From CAYSLC01 sp964431545 (GTDB taxonomy: Bacteria > Desulfobacterota > Desulfobacteria > Desulfobacterales > JAABSP01): a DNA stretch of 9,402 nucleotides. The notes below the pieces were generated by a model. It was not told the origin of the DNA. It saw only the letters and a program-made list of their open reading frames with translations, and did not search any database. A program made the position numbers and the translations under genes. Where the stretch lies: assembly GCA_964431545.1 (NCBI GenBank), contig CAYSLC010000208.1, forward strand, positions 1 through 9,402. Direction: 5' to 3'. Shown here piece after piece: positions 1 to 7,197 of this stretch (positions within the stretch are counted from its first letter, which is position 1; each line of letters opens with the position of its first letter).

Positions 1-174
1 GGAACAGCCCTGTAAGGGCGAAACATTGATTGTCGGGAGACCTTAGCGGTTTTCGCCCCCATAAGCAATGGTTTTCAGATGGATTTCAGGGCACGTGCGG
101 TACGATCTCCTCCCATTGCGCCCTCCCAAGCCGATGTGTCGGCCGTCTCGGAAAAGGCGACCGGCACCCGCCCT
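1..174. other. Non-coding left edge with small hairpins
   Basis: All three plus-strand frames meet a stop within the first 46 bases, so no gene enters from the left on +. Two short frames on the minus strand stay open to the edge (one begins with the ATG at 61-59), but they show no recognisable protein and no convincing ribosome site. Two small perfect hairpins are visible: GCCCT/AGGGC with a 3-base loop at 7-19, and GCCGA/TCGGC with a TGTG loop at 130-143. Neither is followed by a T-tract in either direction, so they are not convincing terminators. Otherwise I see nothing coding here. Confidence 0.5.
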
Positions 175-203
175 TTGACAGGCATTGACTCCCCGGTTAT
201 CTT
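175..203 (+). promoter_or_regulatory. Sigma-70-like promoter of the M3 peptidase gene
   Basis: A perfect -35 hexamer TTGACA (175-180) is followed after exactly 17 bases by TATCTT (198-203), a 4/6 match to the -10 consensus. Transcription would begin near 210, giving a leader of about 70 bases before the TTG start at 279. The position directly upstream of the gene and the optimal spacing support it; it is not demonstrated experimentally. Confidence 0.6.
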
Positions 204-278
204 ATCCACTTGCAGACCGCGCCGCCGTCAGATACGGCGATCACCCATCCCCCAAGCCCCCGGAAAGGAAGGCCGTTT

Positions 279-1790
279 TTGCTCGACACACCTGAAAAAC
301 AGACCCCATCCGACCTGCTGGGCATCGAGCGCGCCCTCCACCACCTCAACTACCGGTGGAACCGGGAGGCCCTGGCCCTCTGGCGGGGGGAGAAGGCGCC
401 CCTGAAGGCGTACCAGATCTACGACGGGTATGACGACCTCATCAGCCTGGAGACCCTTCGCCTCATCGAAACCTCCCGGGACGGGTACGACCCCCGCCAG
501 CGGTCCCGGCTCAAGTTCGCCCTGACCGACCACTACCTCCAGCGGGAACTCCTGCCCCACGAGACCGAGATGCGCACCTGGATGCGCGGGGCCGCGGCCA
601 TCGTGGACGGGCAGCGGATCTACTTCCGGGAGGTCATCCCCTGGTGCCAGAAGTCGTCCACCTACGAGGGGCGCCAGGCCCTCCAGAAGGAGACCGGCCC
701 TTTGTGCAAGTTCCTCAAGCCCTTCGCCCTCAACTACTGGTCCATCCTCCTGGAGATGCTCAAGAACGACTTCGGGTTCGACAATTACATCGATTTCTGC
801 CGGGCCAAGAAAGGGATCGACTACCCTCGGTACTACCACCTGGCCAGGGAACTCCTCGACCGGACCGACAGCCTCTATTTTCCGGCCATGGAGCGGTGGA
901 GTCGAAACCGGTTCAACCGCCCCCTTTCGGACCTGACCCGGTTCGACGCCATCAAGCTCCTGAGCCTGGAGCAGTTCGACGGCCTCTATCCCGAGCCGGA
1001 CCTCCGGGACCTGCTCGGCTTCTTCCGGACCTGGGGCATGGACCCGGCGGCCATGCCCAACCTCCGCCTGGAGATCGACGCCGCGGGCGGCAAGAGCGCC
1101 CAGGGGATGAGTTTTTTCATCCGGGTGCCCGAGGAGGTCCATGTCCTCATGCGGCCCCAGGGGGGATGGCTCGACCTGGAGACCCTCTGGCACGAGCTGG
1201 GCCACGGGCTTTCCGCCGCGCTGACCTCCCCGGACCTCCATCCGGTGGACCGGAACATGGTCACCTCCTACAGCCTCTCCGAGGCCTTCGCCTTCCTGCT
1301 CCAGCGGCTCGTCCTCTCCCCGCACTTCCTCGCCGAGTTCCTAAGCGTACCGTCCAAGACCGTCGAGGTGCTCAACGAATACCGGACCCTCCGGGACCTG
1401 GCCGCATTCCGCCGATACGCCGCCAAGTTCGTCAGCGAGTACGAGATGTTCACAAGGGGCGATTTGGAAAACGGGGAGTCCTATGGGCGGCTGATGGCCC
1501 GCCACACCGGGTTCTACCACCAGCCGGAGAGCCATCTCTTCGACCTGGTGCCGGAACTCTACAGCCTCGACTACCTGCTGGGGTGGATGGGGGAGGCGAT
1601 GGTGGAGACGCATCTGCGGGACCGGTTCGGGGACCGGTGGATGTTCCGGCCCGAGACCGGCGGGCTGCTCGGAGAGTGGTGGCGGAAGGGCAACCGGGAG
1701 GATATCTTCGGGTTTTTCAAGCGGGAGGGAATCGGAGAGTTGTCGCCGGAGGCTCTTCTGGATCGATGGGCTGAATCAGTTTTCCTCTAG
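279..1790 (+). CDS. M3-like (oligoendopeptidase/thimet type) zinc metallopeptidase
   Basis: This encodes a 503-residue protein read as a cytoplasmic zinc peptidase of the M3 (oligopeptidase F/thimet) clan. The zinc motif HELGH lies at residues 305-309, inside WHELGHGLSAAL, with Glu306 as the catalytic base. Glu335 in the following SLSEAFAF helix fits the third zinc ligand, 30 residues after the first His, as in M3 enzymes. A C-terminal segment with Tyr428 and Tyr432 followed by LLGWMGEAM resembles the M3 substrate-binding tyrosine region. No signal peptide or membrane segment is visible. I chose the TTG at 279 because GGAAGG (267-272) sits 6 bases upstream; an earlier in-frame TTG at 210 lies at the predicted transcription start and would add 23 Pro-rich residues. 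The protein is somewhat shorter than typical PepF (about 560-600 residues), so it may be a divergent subfamily. Its 3' end overlaps the convergent STAS frame by 15 bp. The family is fairly sure; the substrate is unknown. Confidence 0.85.
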   Translation: MLDTPEKQTPSDLLGIERALHHLNYRWNREALALWRGEKAPLKAYQIYDGYDDLISLETLRLIETSRDGYDPRQRSRLKFALTDHYLQRELLPHETEMRTWMRGAAAIVDGQRIYFREVIPWCQKSSTYEGRQALQKETGPLCKFLKPFALNYWSILLEMLKNDFGFDNYIDFCRAKKGIDYPRYYHLARELLDRTDSLYFPAMERWSRNRFNRPLSDLTRFDAIKLLSLEQFDGLYPEPDLRDLLGFFRTWGMDPAAMPNLRLEIDAAGGKSAQGMSFFIRVPEEVHVLMRPQGGWLDLETLWHELGHGLSAALTSPDLHPVDRNMVTSYSLSEAFAFLLQRLVLSPHFLAEFLSVPSKTVEVLNEYRTLRDLAAFRRYAAKFVSEYEMFTRGDLENGESYGRLMARHTGFYHQPESHLFDLVPELYSLDYLLGWMGEAMVETHLRDRFGDRWMFRPETGGLLGEWWRKGNREDIFGFFKREGIGELSPEALLDRWAESVFL

Positions 1791-1991
1791 AAAGCTCTCC
1801 ACGGCCGCGGTCTCGTCATCGAAAATGTGGATGCTGTCGTGGAGCCCGGAGAGTTCGAACACCCTTCTGACCTTCGGTTGAAGACCGGTGAGGCGGAGAT
1901 CGCCCCCATGGTCCCGCCGGAGCTTGCGGGCGAAGACCACCACCATGCGAAGGCCGGCGCTGGCGATGGCGGGGACCTTCTCGAGGTTGAG
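1776..1991 (-). CDS. STAS-domain protein (anti-sigma factor antagonist-like), C-terminal part
   Basis: Reading leftwards from the N gap, the frame whose codons begin at 1991 gives 71 residues, beginning LNLEKVPAIASAGLRMVVVF and ending ESFLEEN before TGA at 1778-1776. Family features are a strand followed by SAGLR (the conserved STAS phospho-serine loop), a helix with a basic end (ARKLRR), a GGDLRLTGLQPKVRRVFELS segment and a final acidic helix. These match the second half of a SpoIIAA-type STAS domain, which takes part in partner-switching regulation of sigma factors. The residue before the presumed phosphorylatable Ser, usually Asp, is Ala here. About 35-45 N-terminal residues must lie in the gap. 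It could be a separate small gene or the C-terminal domain of the MBL protein on the other side. The stop falls inside the last codons of the convergent M3 peptidase gene. Confidence 0.75.
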   Translation of the reverse strand, partial: LNLEKVPAIASAGLRMVVVFARKLRRDHGGDLRLTGLQPKVRRVFELSGLHDSIHIFDDETAAVESFLEEN

Positions 1992-2091
1992 NNNNNNNNN
2001 NNNNNNNNNNNNNNNNNNNNNNNNNNNNNNNNNNNNNNNNNNNNNNNNNNNNNNNNNNNNNNNNNNNNNNNNNNNNNNNNNNNNNNNNNNN
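1992..2091. other. Assembly gap of 100 Ns
   Basis: Exactly 100 consecutive N bases. That round number is the usual placeholder for a scaffold gap of unknown size, so the true distance and frame relation between the flanking pieces are unknown. The MBL fold on the right still seems to need about ten residues, and the STAS domain on the left needs about 35-45. The real missing sequence is therefore probably longer than 100 bases if the join is right. Confidence 0.95.
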
Positions 2092-2997
2092 ATGGAGTTC
2101 GAGTTTCCGCCGTTTGTGGTTGATCTTGAGATACTCCCTGGCCCGCTCCAGCATGCGCCAGAGCTTCTGATCGTCGTAGGTCGGCTCGTGGTGGGTGAAG
2201 ACGATCCGCTTCACCCCCGCCTCCAGGGCCATGTCCACGCCGGTGAAGATGTTGCTGTGGCCCCAGTCCTCCTTCTCGATGTTCTCCAGCATGGTGTACT
2301 GGGCGTCGAAGATCAGCAGGTCGGCGCCCTGGAAAAACCGGGTGAACGGCTTCAATGCGTCCTTGGAGAGGTCCTTGTACTCCGAGTCGGTGGCGTAGAC
2401 CACCGTTTTCTCCCCCGCGGTGAGCCGGTAGCTGTAACTGTCCCCGGGATGGATCAGCGGCGCCGTCCTCACCGTCATCCCGCCGATGGTCAGCTTGTCC
2501 CGCTCGCCGACCCGGATGAACCGGTAGGTCTTTGCGAGGGGAACCGGAAAGAACTCGGGAAACTGCTGGATCTCCAGCCGCTCCTTCAGGTCGTGCTGGG
2601 GCCCATAGACGGTAATCCGGTTGTGGGGATTGAATCCCGGAACAAAGAAAGGCAGCCCCGAGATATGATCCCAGTGGGTGTGGGTGAGAAGAATGTGGGC
2701 CTCCACCGGTTCGTCGCCGGCGCGTTTGGCGAGTTCCAGGCCGAGCCCCCGGATCCCGGTCCCGGCATCGAGGATGATCAGGGTCTCCCCGTGGCGGACC
2801 TCCACGCAGGCCGTATCGCCGCCGGCGGTTCGCCCCACCGGCCAGGGGAGATTCCGGACGAACGCCTCGATCTCGGACTCTCCGGCCGGTTTGGCCTCCA
2901 GGGCCATGCGGACGGCCGTTCCGATTTTCTCGGTAAGCTCCCGGTTGGTCAACGGGGTGGCCACGGAACCGCGGACGCCCCAAAATCTGATGTCCAT
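2092..2997 (-). CDS. Metallo-beta-lactamase-fold hydrolase, C-terminus lost in gap
   Basis: The minus-strand frame gives 302 residues (numbering from the ATG at 2997) before running into the N gap. It begins MDIRFWGVRGS, typical of the COG1235-like MBL hydrolases. The metal-binding motif HTHWDH is at residues 106-111, with a further His at 183 (LIHPGD), Asp204 in YATDSEY, Asp231 in FDAQYT, and a late His pair at 269-270 in FTHHEPTYDD. This is a full set of two-metal site ligands. The family includes phosphodiesterase-type and other hydrolases; the substrate cannot be read from sequence. ATG codons at 3000 and 2997 are adjacent; I prefer 2997 because GGTGA (3008-3004) lies 6 bases upstream of it. 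Only the last few residues of the fold seem missing. The frame just left of the gap belongs to a STAS domain, so a fusion or a tight gene pair is possible. Confidence 0.85.
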
Positions 2998-3135
2998 CAT
3001 CCATCACCGATCGATTGCAAGGGATCGCCGTTACAGCCAAGGTGGTGAAAACCTTTACCACAGTTTACTGGAAAATGCATCCCGATTAAAGCGTTCGGCA
3101 TCCTATCCGTCGGAACCTTCCACCTCCCGGATATC

Positions 3136-3164
3136 TTGACGCCGCCGGCGGCTTCCATTATAGT
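3136..3164 (+). promoter_or_regulatory. Sigma-70-like promoter of the transglutaminase-ABC operon
   Basis: TTGACG (3136-3141, 5/6) is followed after a 17-base spacer by TATAGT (3159-3164, 5/6). The predicted start near 3171 leaves a leader of about 50 bases to the ATG at 3220. It lies in the divergent spacer between the MBL and transglutaminase genes and is the best promoter match in this spacer. No comparably good promoter was found for the minus-strand MBL gene in the same spacer. Confidence 0.65.
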
Positions 3165-3219
3165 TCTCCCCACGCAGGGATATTCACCCACCCCTCACCC
3201 ATATTCCAGGGGAGATCGA

Positions 3220-4701
3220 ATGCGCCTTTATCAGAAAAACGGAGTTCGAGCGGCCGGTGTCCTCCTGACGGCGGTCTTCGTCGTCCTCTTCTCGGTCCGT
3301 CTCGGCCTCTTTGCATCCTTGACCTCCAATACGCAATCCCTTTCCAAAGAGCCGCCGGCGGACACGGTCCCGGACCGGGACTCCTGGATGAACATCTTCC
3401 AGAACGGCAAGAAGATCGGATACTCCCATTCGGTCTTCTTGAGCACGCCCTCGGGGTACCGGCTGGAGGAGAAGATCTTCATGCGGATCAATACCCTGGG
3501 GCTCAACCAGGACCTCGACCTGACCACCCAAGCCAGACTCAAGCCCGACTTCAGCCTGGACGCCATCGACTTCGAGATCCGCTCGGATCGGTTCAGTTTT
3601 TCGGCCCGGGGCAACGTCGTCGGAGATACCCTCCAGCTGACCACCGAGACCATGGGGCAGAAGCGGGAGACAGAGATCCCCTTCAAGAACAAGCCCTACC
3701 TGGCCACCGCCGTCGTGGACGCCGTCCGGGCCTCGGATGTGAAGCCCGGAGACACCCTGGCCTACCACATCTTCGACCCGGCCACCCTGGGGACCGAGGA
3801 GGTCACGGTGACGGTGATCGGCAAGGAAAAGATCGACGTCTCCGGCGTCGAGTACACCGCAACCAAGCTGGCCCTCGACTTCAAGGGCGCCAAGCAGTAC
3901 GCCTGGATCGGAGAGGAGGGGGAGGTGCTCAAGGAGGAGGGGGTTCTGGGGATCCGACTCGTCAAGACCTCCCGCATCGACGCCCTGTTCGGGGTGCCGG
4001 TGGAGTCGAGCGACGACCTCACCGCCATGGCCGCGGTCCCCTCCAACGTCACCTTCGAGGACCCCATGGCGCTTTCCCGGCTGAAGGTGAAGATCTCCGG
4101 TGTCGAGACGGACCCGGAGACGCTCTCCGGCGGCCGCCAGGTGCTCCGGGGCAACGTCCTGCTGGTGGAAAAGGAGACGGTCGCCGATCTTCCCGAAAAG
4201 GACGCCGACCCCGCCCAAAAGCCGTCCGAGTACCTGGGGGCATCCCCCTTCATCCAGACGGACAACGAAAAGATCCGGAAGCTCGCGGCCGGGATCGTCT
4301 CCCCGGATGATCCCCCCCTGGCAAAGGCCGAAAAGCTGGTGGACTGGATCCACAAAAATATCGAGAAACGGCCCGTTCTCTCCATGCCCGACGCCATCTC
4401 CACCCTGGAGCACCGGATGGGCGACTGCAACGAACACGCCGTTCTCCTGGCGGCCATGGCCAGATCGGTGGGGCTGCCCACCGCCATCGAAGCCGGGCTG
4501 GTCTATATGAAGGACCGGTTCTACTACCACGCCTGGAACCGGATCTTCGTGGGGGGATGGATCACCGCCGACGCCACCTTCGGCCAGATTCCGGCCGATG
4601 TCACCCACATCCGGCTGGCATCGGGGGAGCCGAGCGACCAGTTCGACATCATGGGGATGATCGGCAGGATCGAGCTTACGGTCCTGGAGCCGGCGCCATG
4701 A
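3220..4701 (+). CDS. Membrane-anchored transglutaminase-like protein
   Basis: This 493-residue protein has one N-terminal hydrophobic segment (about residues 9-33, after MRLYQKNGVR) and so is probably an inner-membrane anchored or secreted protein acting in the periplasm. Residues 60-330 are a beta-rich region with no motif I recognise. A transglutaminase-like (papain-fold) core occupies about 350-470, with the catalytic triad visible: Cys403 in GDCNEHA, His437 in FYYHAW and Asp451 in TADATF. Such domains act as cysteine proteases, amidases or cross-linkers; which applies here is unknown. I chose ATG 3220 because AGGGGAG (3208-3214) is 5 bases upstream and the predicted membrane anchor follows directly; a longer frame from 3136 would begin inside the promoter. 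The stop overlaps the ABC ATPase start as ATGA (4698-4701), indicating translational coupling with the exporter genes. Confidence 0.87.
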   Translation: MRLYQKNGVRAAGVLLTAVFVVLFSVRLGLFASLTSNTQSLSKEPPADTVPDRDSWMNIFQNGKKIGYSHSVFLSTPSGYRLEEKIFMRINTLGLNQDLDLTTQARLKPDFSLDAIDFEIRSDRFSFSARGNVVGDTLQLTTETMGQKRETEIPFKNKPYLATAVVDAVRASDVKPGDTLAYHIFDPATLGTEEVTVTVIGKEKIDVSGVEYTATKLALDFKGAKQYAWIGEEGEVLKEEGVLGIRLVKTSRIDALFGVPVESSDDLTAMAAVPSNVTFEDPMALSRLKVKISGVETDPETLSGGRQVLRGNVLLVEKETVADLPEKDADPAQKPSEYLGASPFIQTDNEKIRKLAAGIVSPDDPPLAKAEKLVDWIHKNIEKRPVLSMPDAISTLEHRMGDCNEHAVLLAAMARSVGLPTAIEAGLVYMKDRFYYHAWNRIFVGGWITADATFGQIPADVTHIRLASGEPSDQFDIMGMIGRIELTVLEPAP

Positions 4702-5429
4702 TCGAACTGGTGGGGCTCACCAAAAAGTACGGCGACTTTGCCGCGGTCAAAGGACTCGATCTCTCCGTGGACCCGGGGGAGATCTTCGGATTCATCGGCC
4801 CCAACGGCGCGGGCAAGACCACCACCTTAAAGATGATGGGGGGGCTTTTGGCTCCCACCGCCGGGACGGTGACCATCGACGGGGTCCGGATGGACCTGGA
4901 CCCCGTTTCGGCCAAGCGGCGGATCGGCTTTATCCCGGACCGGCCGTACCTCTATGAGAAGCTGACCGGCACGGAGTTCCTCCGATTCACCGCGAAGCTC
5001 TACGGCGTGGACGGCGACGCCTTTGACGCCCGGGCCGAGGAGAAGCTGGAACTCTTCGGCCTGTCCGACTGGCCGAACGAGTTGATCGAAGCCTACTCCC
5101 ACGGCATGAAGCAGCGGCTCATCATGTCGGCGGCCCTGCTCCACGACCCACGGGTCATCATCGTGGACGAGCCGACGGTGGGTCTCGACCCGGCGGCCAC
5201 CAAGATGCTCAAGGACCTCTTTTCCGGGCTGGCCGAATCGGGGATCACCATCTTCATGTCCACCCACACCCTCCAGGTGGCCGAGGAGATCTGCGATCGC
5301 ATCGGGGTGATCAATCGGGGGGAGCTGATCGCCACCGGCAGCGTGGGAGAGCTGAAGCACCAGGCCCAGGTGGCCGACGAGACCCTGGAGGCGGTCTTCC
5401 TGAAGCTCACCGCCGCGGCCCTGTTCTGA
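4698..5429 (+). CDS. ABC transporter ATP-binding protein
   Basis: This is a 243-residue cytoplasmic ATPase that would power the membrane protein encoded next. It carries Walker A GPNGAGKT (residues 34-41), the signature YSHGMKQRL (133-141, replacing LSGGQ), Walker B VIIVDEP (153-159, Glu158 catalytic), the D-loop region GLDP (162-165) and the switch His190 in STHTL. The order and length are those of ABC-2/CcmA-type exporter ATPases. The Q-loop position, normally Gln in IGYLPQ, reads IGFIPD, with Asp81 in its place. The ATG overlaps the upstream stop in ATGA, with GGAG at 4686-4689 as a likely ribosome site inside the previous gene. The permease starts 11 bases after the stop. ATPase identity is certain; the transported substrate is unknown. 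Confidence 0.95.
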   Translation: MIELVGLTKKYGDFAAVKGLDLSVDPGEIFGFIGPNGAGKTTTLKMMGGLLAPTAGTVTIDGVRMDLDPVSAKRRIGFIPDRPYLYEKLTGTEFLRFTAKLYGVDGDAFDARAEEKLELFGLSDWPNELIEAYSHGMKQRLIMSAALLHDPRVIIVDEPTVGLDPAATKMLKDLFSGLAESGITIFMSTHTLQVAEEICDRIGVINRGELIATGSVGELKHQAQVADETLEAVFLKLTAAALF

Positions 5430-5440
5430 AAAGAGAACCG

Positions 5441-7129
5441 ATGCGCCAGATCGCCCTGCTCCTCACGCCCCGGTTCCTCACCGCCAAAAACGGAACCTTC
5501 TCCCGGCACGGGACGGGCGGCATCGCCAAAATCACCGTCTTCGGGCTGCTGGGGCTGGGGATCTGGACCGCCATCTTCCTGGTCTCCCTGCGGGTGCTCG
5601 GCTATCTCCGGGGGATCCCCGAGGTGGGGGACATCGTCGCCTTCAAGCTGCTCTCCATGCTCCTGCTCACCGCCTTCGCCCTGTTGATGTTCAGCAGCAT
5701 CCTGACCGCCCTGTCCCGGCTCTACCTCTCCCGGGACCTCCAGCTGGTCCACACGCTGCCGGTGCCGGCCCACACCATCTTCCTCGCCCGGTGGATCGAC
5801 AGCACCTTCGAGAGCGCCTGGATGGTGCTGGTCTATACCCTGCCCGTCTTCCTCGCCTACGGGATCGCCTTTGACGGATCCCCCTTCTACTACCTGGGAA
5901 TGGGCCTCAACCTGCTCTCCCTGTCGGTGGTCGCCTCGGCCGTGGGCGCCCTGGTGGTCATGGCGGGGGTGATGATCATCCCGGCCAACCGGATGAAGAG
6001 CATCTTCATCTTCCTGGGGCTTCTGGTCTTCGTCGTCCTCTACCTCGCTTTCCGGCTGCTGCGGCCAGAGCTGCTGGTGGATCCGGACGTCTTCATCACC
6101 GCCATGGTCTATATGAAGAACCTGCAGGCGCCCGCCTCCCCCTTCCTGCCCAGCACATGGGCCTTCGACAGCCTGCGGGAGAGCCTCTCCGGGTCGGCCC
6201 CGGCGGCCCTCTTCCACCTGATCCTCTCCTGGGTCTTCGCCGCCCTGCTGGTCCTGGGGATGGTGGTGCTGGCGGACCTGTTGTACTACGGCGGCTTCTC
6301 CAAAACCCAGACGGCCATGACGAGGGCCTTCAAGACCCGGGGACGGTTCCGGGCGCCGATCCCCTTTCTTTCCGAACCGCTGCGGGCCGTCGCGGCCAAG
6401 GAGATCAAGACCTTCCTCCGGGACCAGGCCCAGTGGTCCCAGCTCTTTCTCATCGCCGCCCTGGTGGTGATCTACATCTACAACTTCCAGGCCCTGCCCC
6501 TGGAGCGGGTCCCCATCCGGACCCTCTACCTCCAGAACCTCCTCGCCTTTCTCAACATGGGGCTGGCCCTGTTCGTCCTCACCGCCGTGGCGGCCCGGTT
6601 CGTCTACCCGGCGGTGAGCATGGAGTCCGAGGCCTTCTGGATCATCCGCACCGCGCCGATGACCTTGCGCCAGTTCCTCTGGACCAAATTCGTCGTCTAC
6701 TACGCCCCGCTGGTGGTCCTGACGGAGATCCTCATCGTCGGCACCAACCTCCTCCTCCACGTCACGCCCCTGATGATGGCGATCTCCACGGTCACCGTCT
6801 TTTTCCTGGTCCCCGGCGTCGTCGCCCTGGGGATCGGTTTCGGGGCCGCTTACGCCGACTTCAAGGCGGAGAATCCGATCCAGACGGTGACGAGCTTCGG
6901 CGGGGTCCTCTTCATGACCGCCTGCGCCGGGGTCATCGGCGTGATCCTCCTGCTGGAGGCCGGACCGGTCTACCACATCTTCATGGCCGGAGTGCGGGAA
7001 CAGCCCGTGGGCCTCTTCAGCCGGCTCTGGATGGCGGGGGCCTTTCTCCTCTCCCTGGCCATCGCCGGCTGCGCGGTCTATCTTCCCATGCGGTTCGGGG
7101 AAAAGCGGTTGACGGAAACGCAATCCTGA
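5441..7129 (+). CDS. ABC-2-like permease, about 12 membrane segments
   Basis: This 562-residue, very hydrophobic protein is the likely membrane partner of the preceding ATPase. Hydrophobic stretches lie at about residues 31-53, 70-90, 127-144, 153-180, 188-207, 258-283, 332-349, 367-389, 415-436, 443-470, 485-505 and 527-549. These form two sets of six around a cytoplasmic-looking linker (about 284-331) that contains VAAKEIKTFLRD. The segment 390-418 (SMESEAFWIIRTAPM, then TKFVV) recalls a motif of large putative ABC exporter subunits of the ABC_tran_2 kind, by memory of the family only. The ATG at 5441 follows the ATPase stop by 11 bases, with AAAGAGA just upstream as a modest ribosome site. 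A 12-segment subunit may be a fused dimer equivalent of ordinary 6-segment ABC-2 permeases. The substrate is unknown. Confidence 0.85.
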   Translation: MRQIALLLTPRFLTAKNGTFSRHGTGGIAKITVFGLLGLGIWTAIFLVSLRVLGYLRGIPEVGDIVAFKLLSMLLLTAFALLMFSSILTALSRLYLSRDLQLVHTLPVPAHTIFLARWIDSTFESAWMVLVYTLPVFLAYGIAFDGSPFYYLGMGLNLLSLSVVASAVGALVVMAGVMIIPANRMKSIFIFLGLLVFVVLYLAFRLLRPELLVDPDVFITAMVYMKNLQAPASPFLPSTWAFDSLRESLSGSAPAALFHLILSWVFAALLVLGMVVLADLLYYGGFSKTQTAMTRAFKTRGRFRAPIPFLSEPLRAVAAKEIKTFLRDQAQWSQLFLIAALVVIYIYNFQALPLERVPIRTLYLQNLLAFLNMGLALFVLTAVAARFVYPAVSMESEAFWIIRTAPMTLRQFLWTKFVVYYAPLVVLTEILIVGTNLLLHVTPLMMAISTVTVFFLVPGVVALGIGFGAAYADFKAENPIQTVTSFGGVLFMTACAGVIGVILLLEAGPVYHIFMAGVREQPVGLFSRLWMAGAFLLSLAIAGCAVYLPMRFGEKRLTETQS

Positions 7130-7146
7130 TGGTCGAGAAATAAAAA

Positions 7147-7168
7147 AGGCGGGGTTTTCGCCCCGCCT
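7147..7168 (-). terminator. Rho-independent terminator for the minus-strand operon
   Basis: An 8-bp stem (AGGCGGGG at 7147-7154 with CCCCGCCT at 7161-7168) closes a 6-base loop. Read on the minus strand, the stem is followed by a run of Ts (complement of the A-run 7142-7147), the classic intrinsic terminator. It follows the AIM24 stop by about 30 bases. In the plus direction no T-tract follows, so it would serve the permease operon only weakly, if at all. Confidence 0.85.
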
Positions 7169-7197
7169 CCGTTGATCGTTGCCCGCTTCGGGATCGG

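Noticed and set aside
228..1325. 365-residue minus-strand frame opposite the M3 peptidase
   Set aside because: Antisense, Gly/Glu/Val-rich, no domain; the plus strand encodes the HELGH peptidase.
1787..2091. Reading the MBL frame straight through the Ns as one protein
   Set aside because: The continuation in that frame is Pro/Arg-rich nonsense, while another frame gives a clear STAS domain. The 100-base gap length is a placeholder, so frame cannot be carried across it.
3001..3110. Minus-strand promoter for the MBL gene
   Set aside because: Candidates such as TTGGCT with TGCAAT have a 15-base spacer and poor matches; none was good enough to report.
3184..4608. 474-residue minus-strand frame opposite the transglutaminase gene
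   Set aside because: Low-complexity Gly/Asp/His/Val-rich shadow frame; the plus strand there has a catalytic triad, a promoter and a ribosome site.
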